A stretch of 64,000 nucleotides of DNA from Williamsia muralis (GCF_002735905.1 NZ_PEBD01000004.1:620001-684000); one strand, 5' to 3'; counted from the stretch's first letter, positions 10,074 through 19,044 are shown. Numbers and translations: made by a program. The notes: generated by a model not told the origin, from the sequence alone.

Positions 10074-11249
10074 TCAGCCCACTGCCTGCTGTAGCCCCGC
10101 CGAGACAGCCGGTGCCGGAAAGGCTTCTTTGCCGTCAACGGTGAAGGTGTTGTCGCTGTTCGTGAGCACGATGATCGTGGTGTCGGAGTCGTAGTTGTGG
10201 AACAGCACGCTGTTGTACCCGGGGATGTCGCCGTCGTGGCCCCACCAGCCGCCCCGATCGCCGATCCCGATGCCGTACCCCGCAGTCGCGGTGTTCGGGG
10301 GGATGTCGCGGATGATCGAATCCTTCCGGAACTGCTGAGTCGAACTGTCGAGGACGCCTTCGCCGGTGAACAGAGCGTGGCCCCATTTCTTCAGGTCGTC
10401 GAGAGTCGAGATGACCGCGCCCGCGGTGAAGGCGAACGATGGGTTCCAACGGGTGGAGTCGACGTTTTGCCCGGGCGGCTGGTTCTGGTCGGTCAAGCCG
10501 TCCATGTGTGGATTGCCGATCTCGGTGGAGCCGCCGGGGAACGAGGTGTCGGCCATCCCCAGAGGGTCGAACAGTCGCTGTTCGAACACATCGGCAATCG
10601 GCTGACCCAGCACCTTCTCGATCACCATGCCCAAGAGCACGTAATTGGTGTTCGAGTACTCCCAACCCTGGCCCGGAGCGAAGTCGGCCGGGAGTCCCTT
10701 GACGCCGTCCACCAGTTCCTGTGGAGGCCAGGCATATTCGGGATTCGCGAAGAACTTGTTGACGATCGCATCGGACTTCGTGTAGCTCGGGATACCGCTG
10801 GTCATGTCGGACAGTTGCAGCAGGGTTGCGACGTCGCCGTTGGGCATACCCGGCACGTACTTGCCAATGGTCTCATCGAGGGAGAGTTTGCCTTCTTGTA
10901 CCAACTGCAGCAGGACCGTCGCGGTCATCGTCTTGGTCAAGGAACCGATCCGGGTCTTGTCGGTGACCGCGGGCGTCTGGGTCTTTCCCTGACCGACGGT
11001 TCCCGATGTGCCGGTCCAGGTTCCGTCGGGTGAGGCGACTTGCGCGATGACGCCGGGAAAACCTGCCTGGCTACGGGTGTCGTCGAGAACCTTCTGGAAA
11101 GCGGCGGCCTCGGCGGGGGCCACAGTCGTTGTGGGCGTTGTCGTCGACGATGCTGTCGACTCCTCTGATGAGGACGAGCAGCCGCTGAGTACCAGTGAGA
11201 CCAACGCCATCACGGTGATGGCTGAACCAAGTCGGTTGTGTGTTTTCAT
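10074..11249 (-). CDS. Lipoprotein serine hydrolase, class C beta-lactamase / DD-peptidase fold
   Basis: A 391-residue exported protein. The signal peptide ends in lipobox LSGC (Cys24), predicting a lipid anchor, followed by a Ser/Thr-rich linker to about residue 45. The catalytic S-x-x-K is SLTK at residues 103-106, the Tyr motif is YSN in WEYSNTNYVLLG, and WGHDGDIPGY matches the third motif (HxG type). Family members include esterases, D-aminopeptidases and DD-carboxypeptidases, so the substrate is open. Single gene with its own promoter region upstream. Confidence 0.9.
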   Translation of the reverse strand: MKTHNRLGSAITVMALVSLVLSGCSSSSEESTASSTTTPTTTVAPAEAAAFQKVLDDTRSQAGFPGVIAQVASPDGTWTGTSGTVGQGKTQTPAVTDKTRIGSLTKTMTATVLLQLVQEGKLSLDETIGKYVPGMPNGDVATLLQLSDMTSGIPSYTKSDAIVNKFFANPEYAWPPQELVDGVKGLPADFAPGQGWEYSNTNYVLLGMVIEKVLGQPIADVFEQRLFDPLGMADTSFPGGSTEIGNPHMDGLTDQNQPPGQNVDSTRWNPSFAFTAGAVISTLDDLKKWGHALFTGEGVLDSSTQQFRKDSIIRDIPPNTATAGYGIGIGDRGGWWGHDGDIPGYNSVLFHNYDSDTTIIVLTNSDNTFTVDGKEAFPAPAVSAGLQQAVG

Positions 11250-11503
11250 GTTGCCCTTGGGTCGGGTGAGCGCGTCAGAACCGTCTCATAATGCCGTCCG
11301 CGAGTGGCATGTTCGTCATGTTTGGGCAAACACGCGCCAAAAAGCTGTCGGCGAGCCGGTGTAGATCGCGTGCCTTGCAGAGATCGACCGGCTGGAGGGG
11401 TGCCGGTACGGCCCTGGCGCCTGCGAGCTGAGGCTTTCTGACACACTGCGGCATATGAGTCGCAGACGCGAGACCACTGCTGCGCACATATCGAGGATTC
11501 AGC

Positions 11504-12793
11504 GTGGTGAATAGGGTACTGGTCTCGGCCGCGGTTGCAGGGGGTGCGTTCATCTCCGTGGTGGTGCTCCTGACCCGTCTCGGTGGCGGACACTCGGTGT
11601 TCGGGTCAGATCCATGGCGAGTGCTGTACCAGGGCGACGTCGCGTGTGTTGCGTTGTGCGCAGTGGTCGCGGTTGTCGTCAGTGTGTTGATGGGTCACTC
11701 TGTTGCATTCTTCGTCGGCGGCGCCGGTTTGGTGGCCCTTGGTGTCGTGGCTGCCGTTGGCACCTCTGCGGATTGGGCAAGCTACGTCAGCGCCGTGGCC
11801 GCAGGACTGTTGATCGCTGCGACGGGATCGTTGACAGTGCAAGAGGACAGCGGAAAGTTGTTGCAGAGCTGGCTCTTTGCTGGTGCCCTGGTCGGCGCTT
11901 GGTTGGCCCGGCCACTCGAGCAGTACCGTTCATCGGCCACGTACTCCGGCGCCTACACCTCAACCGGCACGCCCTCTGACTGGCCGCTGGTTGTCGGTGT
12001 AGTTGTCGCACTCGTGCTGTTCGCTGCCGCCAGGTTCACCAGACCTCCACACTCCCGATTGCCCGACGAGAACGGCCGATCAGCTACGCAGCGTTCTCCT
12101 CTGGGGCCCACTTTGACGCTGGGGATCGGCGTGCCAGTCGTCGCGTTGTTGTCATGGTGGTGGTTCATCGCCACCCTGGCTTCCGGCGACGGCATCGAGG
12201 GCGGTACGTGGGCATACGGCATAGTTTTGCTGCCGGTGGTCATCGTCGGCGTGTGGTGGTTGCCGCACCGCAACGGCCTGGTGTTGGTGGCGATGCTCGC
12301 GACGTTGACCACTGCAGCTGGCCTACCCAAATGGCAAGGATCATGGCCGATGCTCCTTGTCTTCGTCCTATTGATCGCTGGTGGTCTGGTGTCCGGACGC
12401 CAATGGGCACACCCCATGGTCGCCATGGGCGTGCTATTCGCCTGCACACTTCTGACCGCAGTAGACGAATCGTCCTGGAATGCCGCGGGGATCGTCGCTG
12501 CATTCATCGTTCCCGTAGCCGGCGCGCACGTGGTCGCAGCTTGCTTACCCACGACCGCACCTATCAGCACGATCGCGGTCGCCGGGCCGGCCACACTGTT
12601 CCCCGTCGTCGGCATCACGGTCGCCTACAGCTTCTCGAACTCAACGAGCTCATCGGGCTTCGACGGCTACCAGTCCACCACCACTGAAGTGATCCTCGCC
12701 GCGGTCACCGTTGCTGCGTGCGGAATTGCACTTGCTTTACTGACTCGCCGCCGACCGCCGAGCGACCTCGACGAGAACGGTCGGCTCGCATAG
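11504..12793 (+). CDS. Polytopic membrane protein of unknown function
   Basis: A 429-residue, strongly hydrophobic protein with about eleven candidate membrane segments over its whole length (for example VVLLTRL start region, VALCAVVAVVVSVLMG, LTLGIGVPVVALLSWWWF, GIVAAFIVPVAGAHVVAACL). I do not recognise a family. The start is a GTG (a second GTG follows immediately). It lies between the lipoprotein hydrolase, which is divergent, and the 13E12-type unit, which is convergent. Confidence 0.7.
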   Translation: MVNRVLVSAAVAGGAFISVVVLLTRLGGGHSVFGSDPWRVLYQGDVACVALCAVVAVVVSVLMGHSVAFFVGGAGLVALGVVAAVGTSADWASYVSAVAAGLLIAATGSLTVQEDSGKLLQSWLFAGALVGAWLARPLEQYRSSATYSGAYTSTGTPSDWPLVVGVVVALVLFAAARFTRPPHSRLPDENGRSATQRSPLGPTLTLGIGVPVVALLSWWWFIATLASGDGIEGGTWAYGIVLLPVVIVGVWWLPHRNGLVLVAMLATLTTAAGLPKWQGSWPMLLVFVLLIAGGLVSGRQWAHPMVAMGVLFACTLLTAVDESSWNAAGIVAAFIVPVAGAHVVAACLPTTAPISTIAVAGPATLFPVVGITVAYSFSNSTSSSGFDGYQSTTTEVILAAVTVAACGIALALLTRRRPPSDLDENGRLA

Positions 12794-12895
12794 TCAAAGA
12801 CCGTTGTTGGACGCGGTCGCCTCTGACGTCAAAGTCTCTGTGCAACAGCGGTGTTCAGACCCAGCGCGAAGCGCTTGGTGGGCTCGGCATGGGCA

Positions 12896-12968
12896 CTTGC
12901 AGGCTTTGTGTTCATCTGCAGGCTCTGCAACACCTGCAGACGAACAAAAGTCCTGCATTTGATTGCGC
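12896..12968. repeat. Direct repeat copy 1 flanking the DUF222/HNH unit
   Basis: A 73-bp sequence whose second copy lies at 14633-14705 in the same orientation, with 64 of 73 positions identical by eye. This copy starts two bases past the stop codon of the HNH gene. Both contain a CTGCAGG...CCTGCAG inverted repeat; in this copy the inner part has three mispairs. Confidence 0.85.
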
Positions 12969-12970
12969 CG

Positions 12971-14542
12971 CTATTCCTCGACCTGTTCTGCCGAGTCTTC
13001 GGCGGTGTCGTTTGGGTTTGCCATTGCCTCGGCCGGGTTGTGTTGCTGTAGCTGCATGCGTTGTTCGCGTTCGTCGAGTGCGTGTTGGCGTTCGGCGATG
13101 ATGTTTTGCCAGGCCGCTTCGATGGTGTGGTCGGTGTGGTGGGCTCGGTTGATTCTTGGTTGTTGGTCGGGGTCGATGTATGTGGGTGGGATCCATGCGA
13201 CTCGGCCGGCGTCGGGGCCGTCGCGGAGCATGATGGTTTGCCATTGGTCTTCGCCGGGTCCGATCATCTTGTGGTGAGGCGGACACGCGGGCGCCAGTTC
13301 GTCGATGTCAGTGAGGCCGCCGTCGGCCCAGGCGGTGGTGTGATGGATTTCGGTCCAGGAGATGGGGTTACGACAGCCCGGACTGGTGCAGCCTCGGTCT
13401 TTGGCGAACAGCGCCATCCGTTGGCCTTGTTGTGCGGTGCGTTTTGCCCGGGCGAAGTAGAGGACGTCGGCGGAGTGGTTGGCGAACACCGCCAGCGACC
13501 ACTCCGCGCGGGAGGCGAGTTCGAGAGCATCTTTGACCGGCAGGTCGACGCCGGAGGCGGTGTGGGTAATCCCGGCGGCCTCATCGAGTTGTTGTTTGGT
13601 CATCGTGATGATGACCTGCACCGGCAGCCCACGGTGGGAGGTGCCGAGCAGTTTGTACTCGAGGATGGTTTTGAGGATTGCTTTGAATGCGTCGTGTTGA
13701 CGTTGGGCACGGGAACGGGTGTCACGCCCGGCCGCGGCCTCGATGATTGCTGGGTCCATGGTCGGGTCATCGACGGCCCCGGTGGGTGAGTTCGGGTCGT
13801 CAGGATTGTTCATCCCGGGTGCTGCCCACACATCCATCACCGTCCGAAACAGTGCCAACGTTGCCGGATCAAGGTTGCCGGTGAGCTTGGCCATCATGTC
13901 CAACCCTTGTGCACCGTCGGACAAACCCCGGTTGCGTCTGCGGTCGACGTCGTCGGTGAGTGTCCCGTCCGGGTCCACCCGGGCCAACACTTCTCGTCCG
14001 CAGACTTCGAGTTCGGTGGGGCCCAGGGTGCGGGCGTTGTCGGTCATCCAGGCATCGACCACGTCGTACACTTCTGGCGCTGACTTGTGTGGGATTTTGT
14101 CGCGGACTTTGAGCATTACATCCATGTGCGCCAACCCAATAACACCCTCAGCCAGCGCTTCGGCGGCGGCCGGACATTTCGGGGGCAGCGCCTCGCCCTG
14201 CATCGACAACAATTCGCCGGCAGCATCGAGTGCTTTCAACCGTGAGGAGGCATCACCGCGAGAGATCCGCAGCTCACTCATCACAAAGCGGTGCAACGTC
14301 GAATGACCAGCCTTACGAAACAAACCCCGATCATTTACCTCCTGCAACCGCTTGAGGCCTTGAAATGTCAGTGCCCGAACAACTCTTTCGTTCACCCGCA
14401 CCAACTCGGCAACCTGCACATCATCAACATCGGTTGCTGATGCCGCAGCAATATCAGCCAACACATCCTGCAACTGCCGATACTTCGCCACCAACACCGC
14501 AACCGGCGGTGGATCCACCGTCACCGAATCACTCATCGACAA
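12971..14542 (-). CDS. DUF222 / HNH endonuclease-domain protein (REP13E12 type)
   Basis: A 523-residue protein with an N-terminal DUF222 region (to about residue 310) and a C-terminal HNH nuclease-like domain (about residues 385-430): a Cys pair in CTSPGCRNP, the HH of WTEIHHTTAWADGG, and CPPHH. The central Asn of a standard HNH appears replaced in TDIDELAPAC. M. tuberculosis carries multiple related 13E12 genes as a repeated element, some of them LexA-controlled and one type used as a phage attachment site. Here the gene has a perfect SOS box upstream and lies between 73-bp direct repeats, so it looks like a mobile or repeated unit. The catalytic role is unproven. Confidence 0.9.
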   Translation of the reverse strand: MSMSDSVTVDPPPVAVLVAKYRQLQDVLADIAAASATDVDDVQVAELVRVNERVVRALTFQGLKRLQEVNDRGLFRKAGHSTLHRFVMSELRISRGDASSRLKALDAAGELLSMQGEALPPKCPAAAEALAEGVIGLAHMDVMLKVRDKIPHKSAPEVYDVVDAWMTDNARTLGPTELEVCGREVLARVDPDGTLTDDVDRRRNRGLSDGAQGLDMMAKLTGNLDPATLALFRTVMDVWAAPGMNNPDDPNSPTGAVDDPTMDPAIIEAAAGRDTRSRAQRQHDAFKAILKTILEYKLLGTSHRGLPVQVIITMTKQQLDEAAGITHTASGVDLPVKDALELASRAEWSLAVFANHSADVLYFARAKRTAQQGQRMALFAKDRGCTSPGCRNPISWTEIHHTTAWADGGLTDIDELAPACPPHHKMIGPGEDQWQTIMLRDGPDAGRVAWIPPTYIDPDQQPRINRAHHTDHTIEAAWQNIIAERQHALDEREQRMQLQQHNPAEAMANPNDTAEDSAEQVEE

Positions 14543-14596
14543 GCCCCCCAGCCCTCGAACCCCTTACGCCAAGTCTACCAACAGAATCCGACATTG

Positions 14597-14612
14597 TCGA
14601 ACATGTGTTCGA
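14597..14612. promoter_or_regulatory. LexA/SOS box
   Basis: TCGAACATGTGTTCGA is a perfect match to the actinobacterial SOS box TCGAAC-N4-GTTCGA. It lies 55-70 bp upstream of the DUF222/HNH start codon, inside the direct-repeat-bounded unit, so the gene is predicted to be repressed by LexA and induced by DNA damage. Confidence 0.85.
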
Positions 14613-14632
14613 GTTCGATAGGCTCTGACTTC

Positions 14633-14705
14633 CTTGCAGGCTTTGCGTTCATCTGCAGGTGTTGCAACGCCTGCAGGCGAACAAAAGCCCTGCGTGTGAT
14701 TGCGC
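14633..14705. repeat. Direct repeat copy 2 flanking the DUF222/HNH unit
   Basis: Second copy of the 73-bp repeat. At its centre (14654-14677) lies a 24-bp palindrome, CTGCAGG-tGTTGCAACg-CCTGCAG, interrupted only by one T/G pair. It lies upstream of the SOS box with respect to the gene. It could be a protein-binding, recombination or termination site. Confidence 0.85.
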
Positions 14706-14770
14706 TACAGCCCGCAGCAGAGTTGCGCATGCTACGAACGGCGTTGCGCTAGAACCGTTATCGGCTCGAC

Positions 14771-14919
14771 CTACCGCACCACGTCGAAGACTTGCTTCTG
14801 GATGCCGTTGCCGTACACCTCGTGCTCGACCAGGCGAAGTTTGGTTGTGTCTTTGTCCGGCTTACTGAAAAGCGCTTGCCGGTGCCGAGTGGGAGTGGGA
14901 ACACCAGAAGGTAGTAGCA
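14771..14919 (-). pseudogene. Remnant of a dihydrofolate-reductase-family (RibD C-terminal domain) gene
   Basis: Reading leftwards, one frame gives YYLLVFPLPLGTGKR and the next frame continues KPDKDTTKLRLVEHEVYGNG-IQKQVFDVVR to a TAG. Together they resemble the C-terminal 50 residues of actinobacterial dihydrofolate reductase family proteins. One base is missing near 14872, splitting the frames, and nothing recognisable of the N-terminal two thirds is found upstream. The remnant lies between the direct repeat and the LLM oxidoreductase gene, which suggests decay after a rearrangement. Confidence 0.55.
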
Positions 14920-14993
14920 ATAGGTGGTTCAAAAAACCTGTCTACGTTGAGCTTTCGTTCACCCGCGATCCCGATCGGGCCCTCGTCCTACCT

Positions 14994-15866
14994 CTACCAG
15001 TCCGCGATCACCGGAATGACGCGATCGCCGAGTATCTCCAACGGGGTGATCTCGGCAACCCCCGGAACCCAGCCGTGAACGTGGGTGACACCCAGATCTG
15101 CCAGAGGTTTGAGTTGCCCGAGCAGCTCGTCGACGTTCGCGCCGCCTGCCCCCGGGTCGAGAGGGAACATGACGGTTTTCTCAATCGCGTCATAGTCGGT
15201 GCCGACTGACTCACAGTGCGAGCGAAGCACATTCAGCTTGTGTTCCACATCGGGTTCGCCGAACAGGTTGCATGCCTGCGCATACTGGGCAACCATCCTC
15301 AGGGTCTTCTTTTCTCCGCTACCGCCGATCAGAATCGGCGGGTGAGGCCGGCGCAACGCTTGTGGCACATTGAGTGTGCTTCCGAGGCGGTAGTGCTTGC
15401 CGTCGTAGGCCCCGTTGTCATCGCTCCACATCTGAAGGCAGATCTGCAAGGTCTCTTCGAGGCGCTCGAACCGCTCGGCCGTGCTCGGGAACGGCAGACC
15501 CAGGCCCACGCATTCTTCCTCGTTCCAAGCCGCGCCGATGCCCAGGTAGGCCCGACCCTTGGACAGCACATCAAGAGTCGTCACTGCTTTTGCGAGCAGT
15601 CCGGGCTCGCGATAGACGGTGGCCGTCACCCAGGCCAGGAGGTCGACCTTCTCGGTGACCGCGGCAAGGTAGCCAAGCGCCGTGTAAGCCTCGAGCATGT
15701 CGGTGTCGACAGGGCCGACCGGGCCGATCTGCCAGAGGTGGTCCATCACGCTGAGCTTGGCGAATCCCTGCGCCTCAGCTGTCTGCGCGATGGTGACCAG
15801 ATCGTCCGCCAGTCCGGACGGTCCGGCAGGGTAGGTGAAGTCCGCGATATGCAATCCGAGTTCCAT
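14994..15866 (-). CDS. LLM-class F420-dependent oxidoreductase
   Basis: A 290-residue luciferase-like TIM-barrel oxidoreductase. Typical blocks are LGYLAAVTEKVDLLAWVTATVYREPGLLAK-like sequence, LSKGRAYLGIGAAWNEEE, and HPPILIGGSGEKKTLRMVAQYA; these are hallmarks of F420-using family members in actinobacteria. ATG 15866 begins directly at the family start (MELGLHIADF); a GTG three codons upstream is also possible. Substrate unknown. It is divergent from the SDR gene. Confidence 0.88.
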   Translation of the reverse strand: MELGLHIADFTYPAGPSGLADDLVTIAQTAEAQGFAKLSVMDHLWQIGPVGPVDTDMLEAYTALGYLAAVTEKVDLLAWVTATVYREPGLLAKAVTTLDVLSKGRAYLGIGAAWNEEECVGLGLPFPSTAERFERLEETLQICLQMWSDDNGAYDGKHYRLGSTLNVPQALRRPHPPILIGGSGEKKTLRMVAQYAQACNLFGEPDVEHKLNVLRSHCESVGTDYDAIEKTVMFPLDPGAGGANVDELLGQLKPLADLGVTHVHGWVPGVAEITPLEILGDRVIPVIADW

Positions 15867-15973
15867 GGTCGCCACGGTATCCGCGATCGTGGGACCTAGT
15901 CAGGGACTGGCAGTCCTACCCTGAGCTGATGCCGACACCGGGGCGCTAGAAGCGGCACGTGGAGCGCGCCCTG

Positions 15974-16771
15974 ATGATAGAACCTGAAGATATGACTGAA
16001 GTGACTCAGGGTATGAGCCGCAACCTATTTGATGTCGCAGGCAAGACTGCGCTGGTCACCGGCGGTACCAGCGGCATAGGGGCGATGATCGCCCACGGAT
16101 TGCACGAACACGGCGCACGCGTCGTCATCGCAGGACGAAAGCAACCGGCTCTCGATGCGGCCGAGGCCGGCGGCTTGATGGCGATCCAGGCCGATCTGTC
16201 GACGCCAGAAGGCTGTCGTCAACTGGCAGAGAAGGTCGCCGACCGGGTGGGCGATCTGGACATCCTGGTGAACAACGCCGGCGCCACGTGGGGTGCCCCG
16301 CTGGACGAGTTCCCCGACTCGGCATGGTCCCGCGTCCTGGATCTGAATGTTCGGGCGCCGTTTGTCCTGACGCAGGCCCTGCTCCCGATGCTGGAGCGAA
16401 CGGCCACCGCAGACGATCCTTCGCGGGTCGTCATGATCGGCAGCATCGACGGAATTCGCGTGCCGCGCACAGCTTCCTATTCCTACTCGGCGAGCAAGGC
16501 CGCCATACATCAGCTGACGCGCCACCTCGCCCGCGATCTCAGCGAGCGTCACGTGACCGTCAACGCCATCGCTCCCGGGCCATTCGAATCGCGAATGATG
16601 GCGCCCATCCTCAAAGACCTTCGCGCCGAGATCGAGGCCGCGGCGCCGTTGGGACGGATCGGCCGCCCCGATGACATGGTCGGCGCCGTCGTCTACCTGG
16701 TGAGCCGGGCGGGCTCCTATCTCACCGGCACCGTGATTCCGGTGGACGGCGGAATCGCGACAACGCTGTAG
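15974..16771 (+). CDS. Short-chain dehydrogenase/reductase
   Basis: A 265-residue classical SDR. The cofactor motif TGGTSGIG, the NNAG motif, the Ser of IGSIDGI and the YSASK catalytic pair are all visible, and the C-terminus ends in the usual GTVIPVDGG. Several starts are possible; ATG 15974 is chosen because GGAG lies nine bases upstream, although it adds a 13-residue leader before MSRNLFDVAGKT. The sequence resembles RhlG-like and 3-ketoacyl reductase members. Substrate not evident. Confidence 0.88.
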   Translation: MIEPEDMTEVTQGMSRNLFDVAGKTALVTGGTSGIGAMIAHGLHEHGARVVIAGRKQPALDAAEAGGLMAIQADLSTPEGCRQLAEKVADRVGDLDILVNNAGATWGAPLDEFPDSAWSRVLDLNVRAPFVLTQALLPMLERTATADDPSRVVMIGSIDGIRVPRTASYSYSASKAAIHQLTRHLARDLSERHVTVNAIAPGPFESRMMAPILKDLRAEIEAAAPLGRIGRPDDMVGAVVYLVSRAGSYLTGTVIPVDGGIATTL

Positions 16772-16800
16772 CGCACCTCCTGTGAACAGAACCTGACGAT

Positions 16801-17580
16801 TCAGTTCAAACGGGCCGCACCGGTGGTGCCGATGATGGTGTCGGCCACCAGAGCCGGGTCGTCGATCATCGGAACGTGACCGACGCCGGTCAGCACCGTG
16901 AACGTGGCCTGCGGAATGCGATCCCGCGCGATGGCGCCGTTGACGTCGACAGGGAAGATCCGGTCGTGCTGCCCCCATGCGACGGTGATCGGGCACGGCA
17001 GGGGGTCGAGCGGTTCGAGGTGCTCGCGGGTACCGAGGAGGTCGACGGTCACCGCGCACCCCAGAAGGTCATCTGCCGCAGTGAGAGCCGCGGCAGGTGC
17101 GAGTCGATCCGCGCGCCAGGCGATGTCGCGCATGGCAATTCGCCGCACGGCTGCGAGTTTCAGTGCCAGTGGGGCGATGGGCCTGCTGACCTTTGTCAAA
17201 GCGACCTCACGACGTAGCCGCGCAACCGCGTGATCCTGGCTTGCGCTCCCGATCGACCACAATCCGGCCGGAGACAGCGCACAAACGCTTGCAGCGCGAC
17301 CACGGCGTGCCAATTCGATGGACATCCAGCCGCCCATCGAGTTGCCTGCCAGATGTGGTCGGTCGAGACCGAGGTCGTCGAGGATGCGCTCGGCGTCGTC
17401 GACCATGTCGCCGATGGTGACCGGCCGTCTGGCCGGCGCGGGCGCACCACCTCGATGACCGAGTGCGGTGGGCGCATGTACTCGGTGAGCGTGCGACAAC
17501 AGTGGGATCACGTCGGCCCACGCCGATCCGGACATCGTCACGCCGTGGAGAAGGACCAGGTCGGGTTTGCTCTCGGTCAT
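16801..17580 (-). CDS. Alpha/beta hydrolase
   Basis: A 259-residue alpha/beta-hydrolase. The oxyanion region LLHGVTMSG, the nucleophile elbow GNSMGG (about residue 88), the acid region WGQHDRIFP and the histidine in GVGHVPMID are all in order, giving a complete Ser-Asp-His triad. ATG 17580 is used; a 14-residue extension exists without conserved sequence. It is convergent with the SDR gene and followed on the same strand by the MOSC gene upstream. Confidence 0.88.
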   Translation of the reverse strand: MTESKPDLVLLHGVTMSGSAWADVIPLLSHAHRVHAPTALGHRGGAPAPARRPVTIGDMVDDAERILDDLGLDRPHLAGNSMGGWMSIELARRGRAASVCALSPAGLWSIGSASQDHAVARLRREVALTKVSRPIAPLALKLAAVRRIAMRDIAWRADRLAPAAALTAADDLLGCAVTVDLLGTREHLEPLDPLPCPITVAWGQHDRIFPVDVNGAIARDRIPQATFTVLTGVGHVPMIDDPALVADTIIGTTGAARLN

Positions 17581-17641
17581 GCGCGAAGTCTGGCACGTCT
17601 CCGGTGATGTGCGGGGCCGCACCGTCCAGATGGCAGCGCAC

Positions 17642-18190
17642 TCAAGTCGGTTGCGCCCGGCGCACCTGTTCGGCGGCCCGGGAAGGTTCCAGTTCCGTGT
17701 TGCATCGAATGATGGCGGGGCCCGTGGTGAGCATCCCGGAGGTCAGCGGCTGCGCACGCAACCCGCCCCGGCCGATGAGCGCCTTTCTGGTCCCGTCGCC
17801 GGCCATCGAATCCATCCAGCTGCACGGATGTGCGGGCCGGCCGCCACGGAACCGAACCGGGCCGTCACCGGAGTCGATCTCGAACTCCTCGGCGCGCAAC
17901 GGATCGAGTTCGAGTCCGCGCACCATCACGTTGCGCCGGGCCACAGCGGGATCGACACCACCGGCCGCGGCCTCCCACGCCTCGAGCGCCAGAAAGGTCA
18001 CCGCAGCTTCGGTATGGGCACGAACACCGAAAAAGCGGTCGCCGCGAATTCCCTTGTCGGCCACGATCTCGACGGAGCCGGGTGTCTGGGTGGCAACGTG
18101 GGCCGCCGGTCCGTCTTTCGCCCGGCCGAAGTATGCGTGGGCGGGAGAGATGAGGAACGACACCACGTCGAAGCGGTATTCGTAGAGCAT
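17642..18190 (-). CDS. MOSC domain protein
   Basis: A 182-residue single-domain MOSC protein, similar to the sulfurase C-terminal domain family that carries sulfur or handles molybdenum cofactor. Motifs include GIRGDRFFG, RRNVMVRGLELDPL, the conserved Cys in HPCSWMDSM and RGGLRAQ. It lies upstream of the alpha/beta hydrolase on the same strand with about 60 bp between them. The precise reaction is not known. Confidence 0.88.
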   Translation of the reverse strand: MLYEYRFDVVSFLISPAHAYFGRAKDGPAAHVATQTPGSVEIVADKGIRGDRFFGVRAHTEAAVTFLALEAWEAAAGGVDPAVARRNVMVRGLELDPLRAEEFEIDSGDGPVRFRGGRPAHPCSWMDSMAGDGTRKALIGRGGLRAQPLTSGMLTTGPAIIRCNTELEPSRAAEQVRRAQPT

Positions 18191-18372
18191 GGGACCACCG
18201 TGGCATATGCGGCATCCCTTCGTTCGAGGGGCGCCGCGTCAACCCGCCGGCGTCAGTTCGGGACCAACCCGGCGAAGACTTACCCAGACACACATTGTCC
18301 GAGTCAAGAGTTCGTGTGCTCGTGCGATCGAGGGCGAACGAACAGGCGGGAATAGGTGAGGCGGACAGGCCC

Positions 18373-18990
18373 TCAGAGCCGGCGCAAACGAGCGCACACC
18401 TGGCGGTAGATGGTCAGCAGGTCAGCATCGGGCAGGCTCGGAGCGCACGAGTTCACCCACTCGTCGAAGGCGCATTGCAACGCCAATTGCGCGATCTCGA
18501 GGATCATCCGGACGTGGGAGCGACGCCCGGGCGTCCCGTCGTCGTCGATCAGGGTGAGCAGGTGATGCGACGAATCCGCGCACCGACCCATGGCCGCTTT
18601 GCTCAACGACGGATTGGCCGACACCAGCTTCTGGATCCGCAGGATCGTGGTGGCCAACTCGCCCTGCTCTTCGCGAATGCTCGCGATGACCCCGGTGAGA
18701 GCGCGCTCGACGTCCGCGAGTTCAAATCGGCCGGGCTCGGCGCCCGAGACGCAGGCGCGCAAGGCCTCGTCGAATCCGTACATGTCGAACAGGACCGAGT
18801 CCTCTTTGGTGGCGAAGTACCGGAAGAAGGTGCGTGCGGACACACCCGCGGAGGCCGCGATCTCGTCAACCGTGGTCAATTCGAAACCCTGCTGCTCGAA
18901 CAGGTCCAGCGCGGCCTGCTGAATCTGCAGGCGTGTCTCGGTGCGACGCCGCGTACGCAGATCGGGCACCGCGAGCGGCTGGGCTGTCAT
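18373..18990 (-). CDS. TetR-family transcriptional regulator
   Basis: A 205-residue TetR repressor. The helix-turn-helix sits in FELTTVDEIAASAGVSARTFFRYFATKED (about residues 45-75); the C-terminal half is a ligand-binding helix bundle. ATG 18990 begins just before the HTH region. It is divergent from the MFS efflux gene, with a 103-bp shared promoter region holding a perfect inverted repeat, so it most likely represses that pump and itself. Confidence 0.9.
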   Translation of the reverse strand: MTAQPLAVPDLRTRRRTETRLQIQQAALDLFEQQGFELTTVDEIAASAGVSARTFFRYFATKEDSVLFDMYGFDEALRACVSGAEPGRFELADVERALTGVIASIREEQGELATTILRIQKLVSANPSLSKAAMGRCADSSHHLLTLIDDDGTPGRRSHVRMILEIAQLALQCAFDEWVNSCAPSLPDADLLTIYRQVCARLRRL

Positions 18991-19029
18991 GGTGCGGAGC
19001 TTAGCTGTCAAATGGTTTTTCGTCACGCG

Positions 19030-19044
19030 CTGCCAATGTGGCAG
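19030..19044. promoter_or_regulatory. Candidate TetR operator
   Basis: CTGCCAATGTGGCAG is a perfect 6-3-6 inverted repeat midway between the divergent tetR and MFS genes. It is further flanked by CTGTCA (19005-19010) and TGACAG (19049-19054), which are inverted copies of each other. The position is right for co-repression of both genes. Confidence 0.55.

Noticed and set aside
13061-13789. Long open frame on the plus strand opposite the HNH gene
   Set aside because: It is an antisense shadow of the DUF222/HNH gene; the minus-strand product has clear domains, while the plus-strand frame has none.
14659-14868. Small plus-strand frame inside the direct repeat
   Set aside because: Overlaps the repeat and the reductase remnant; no Shine-Dalgarno sequence, no homology.
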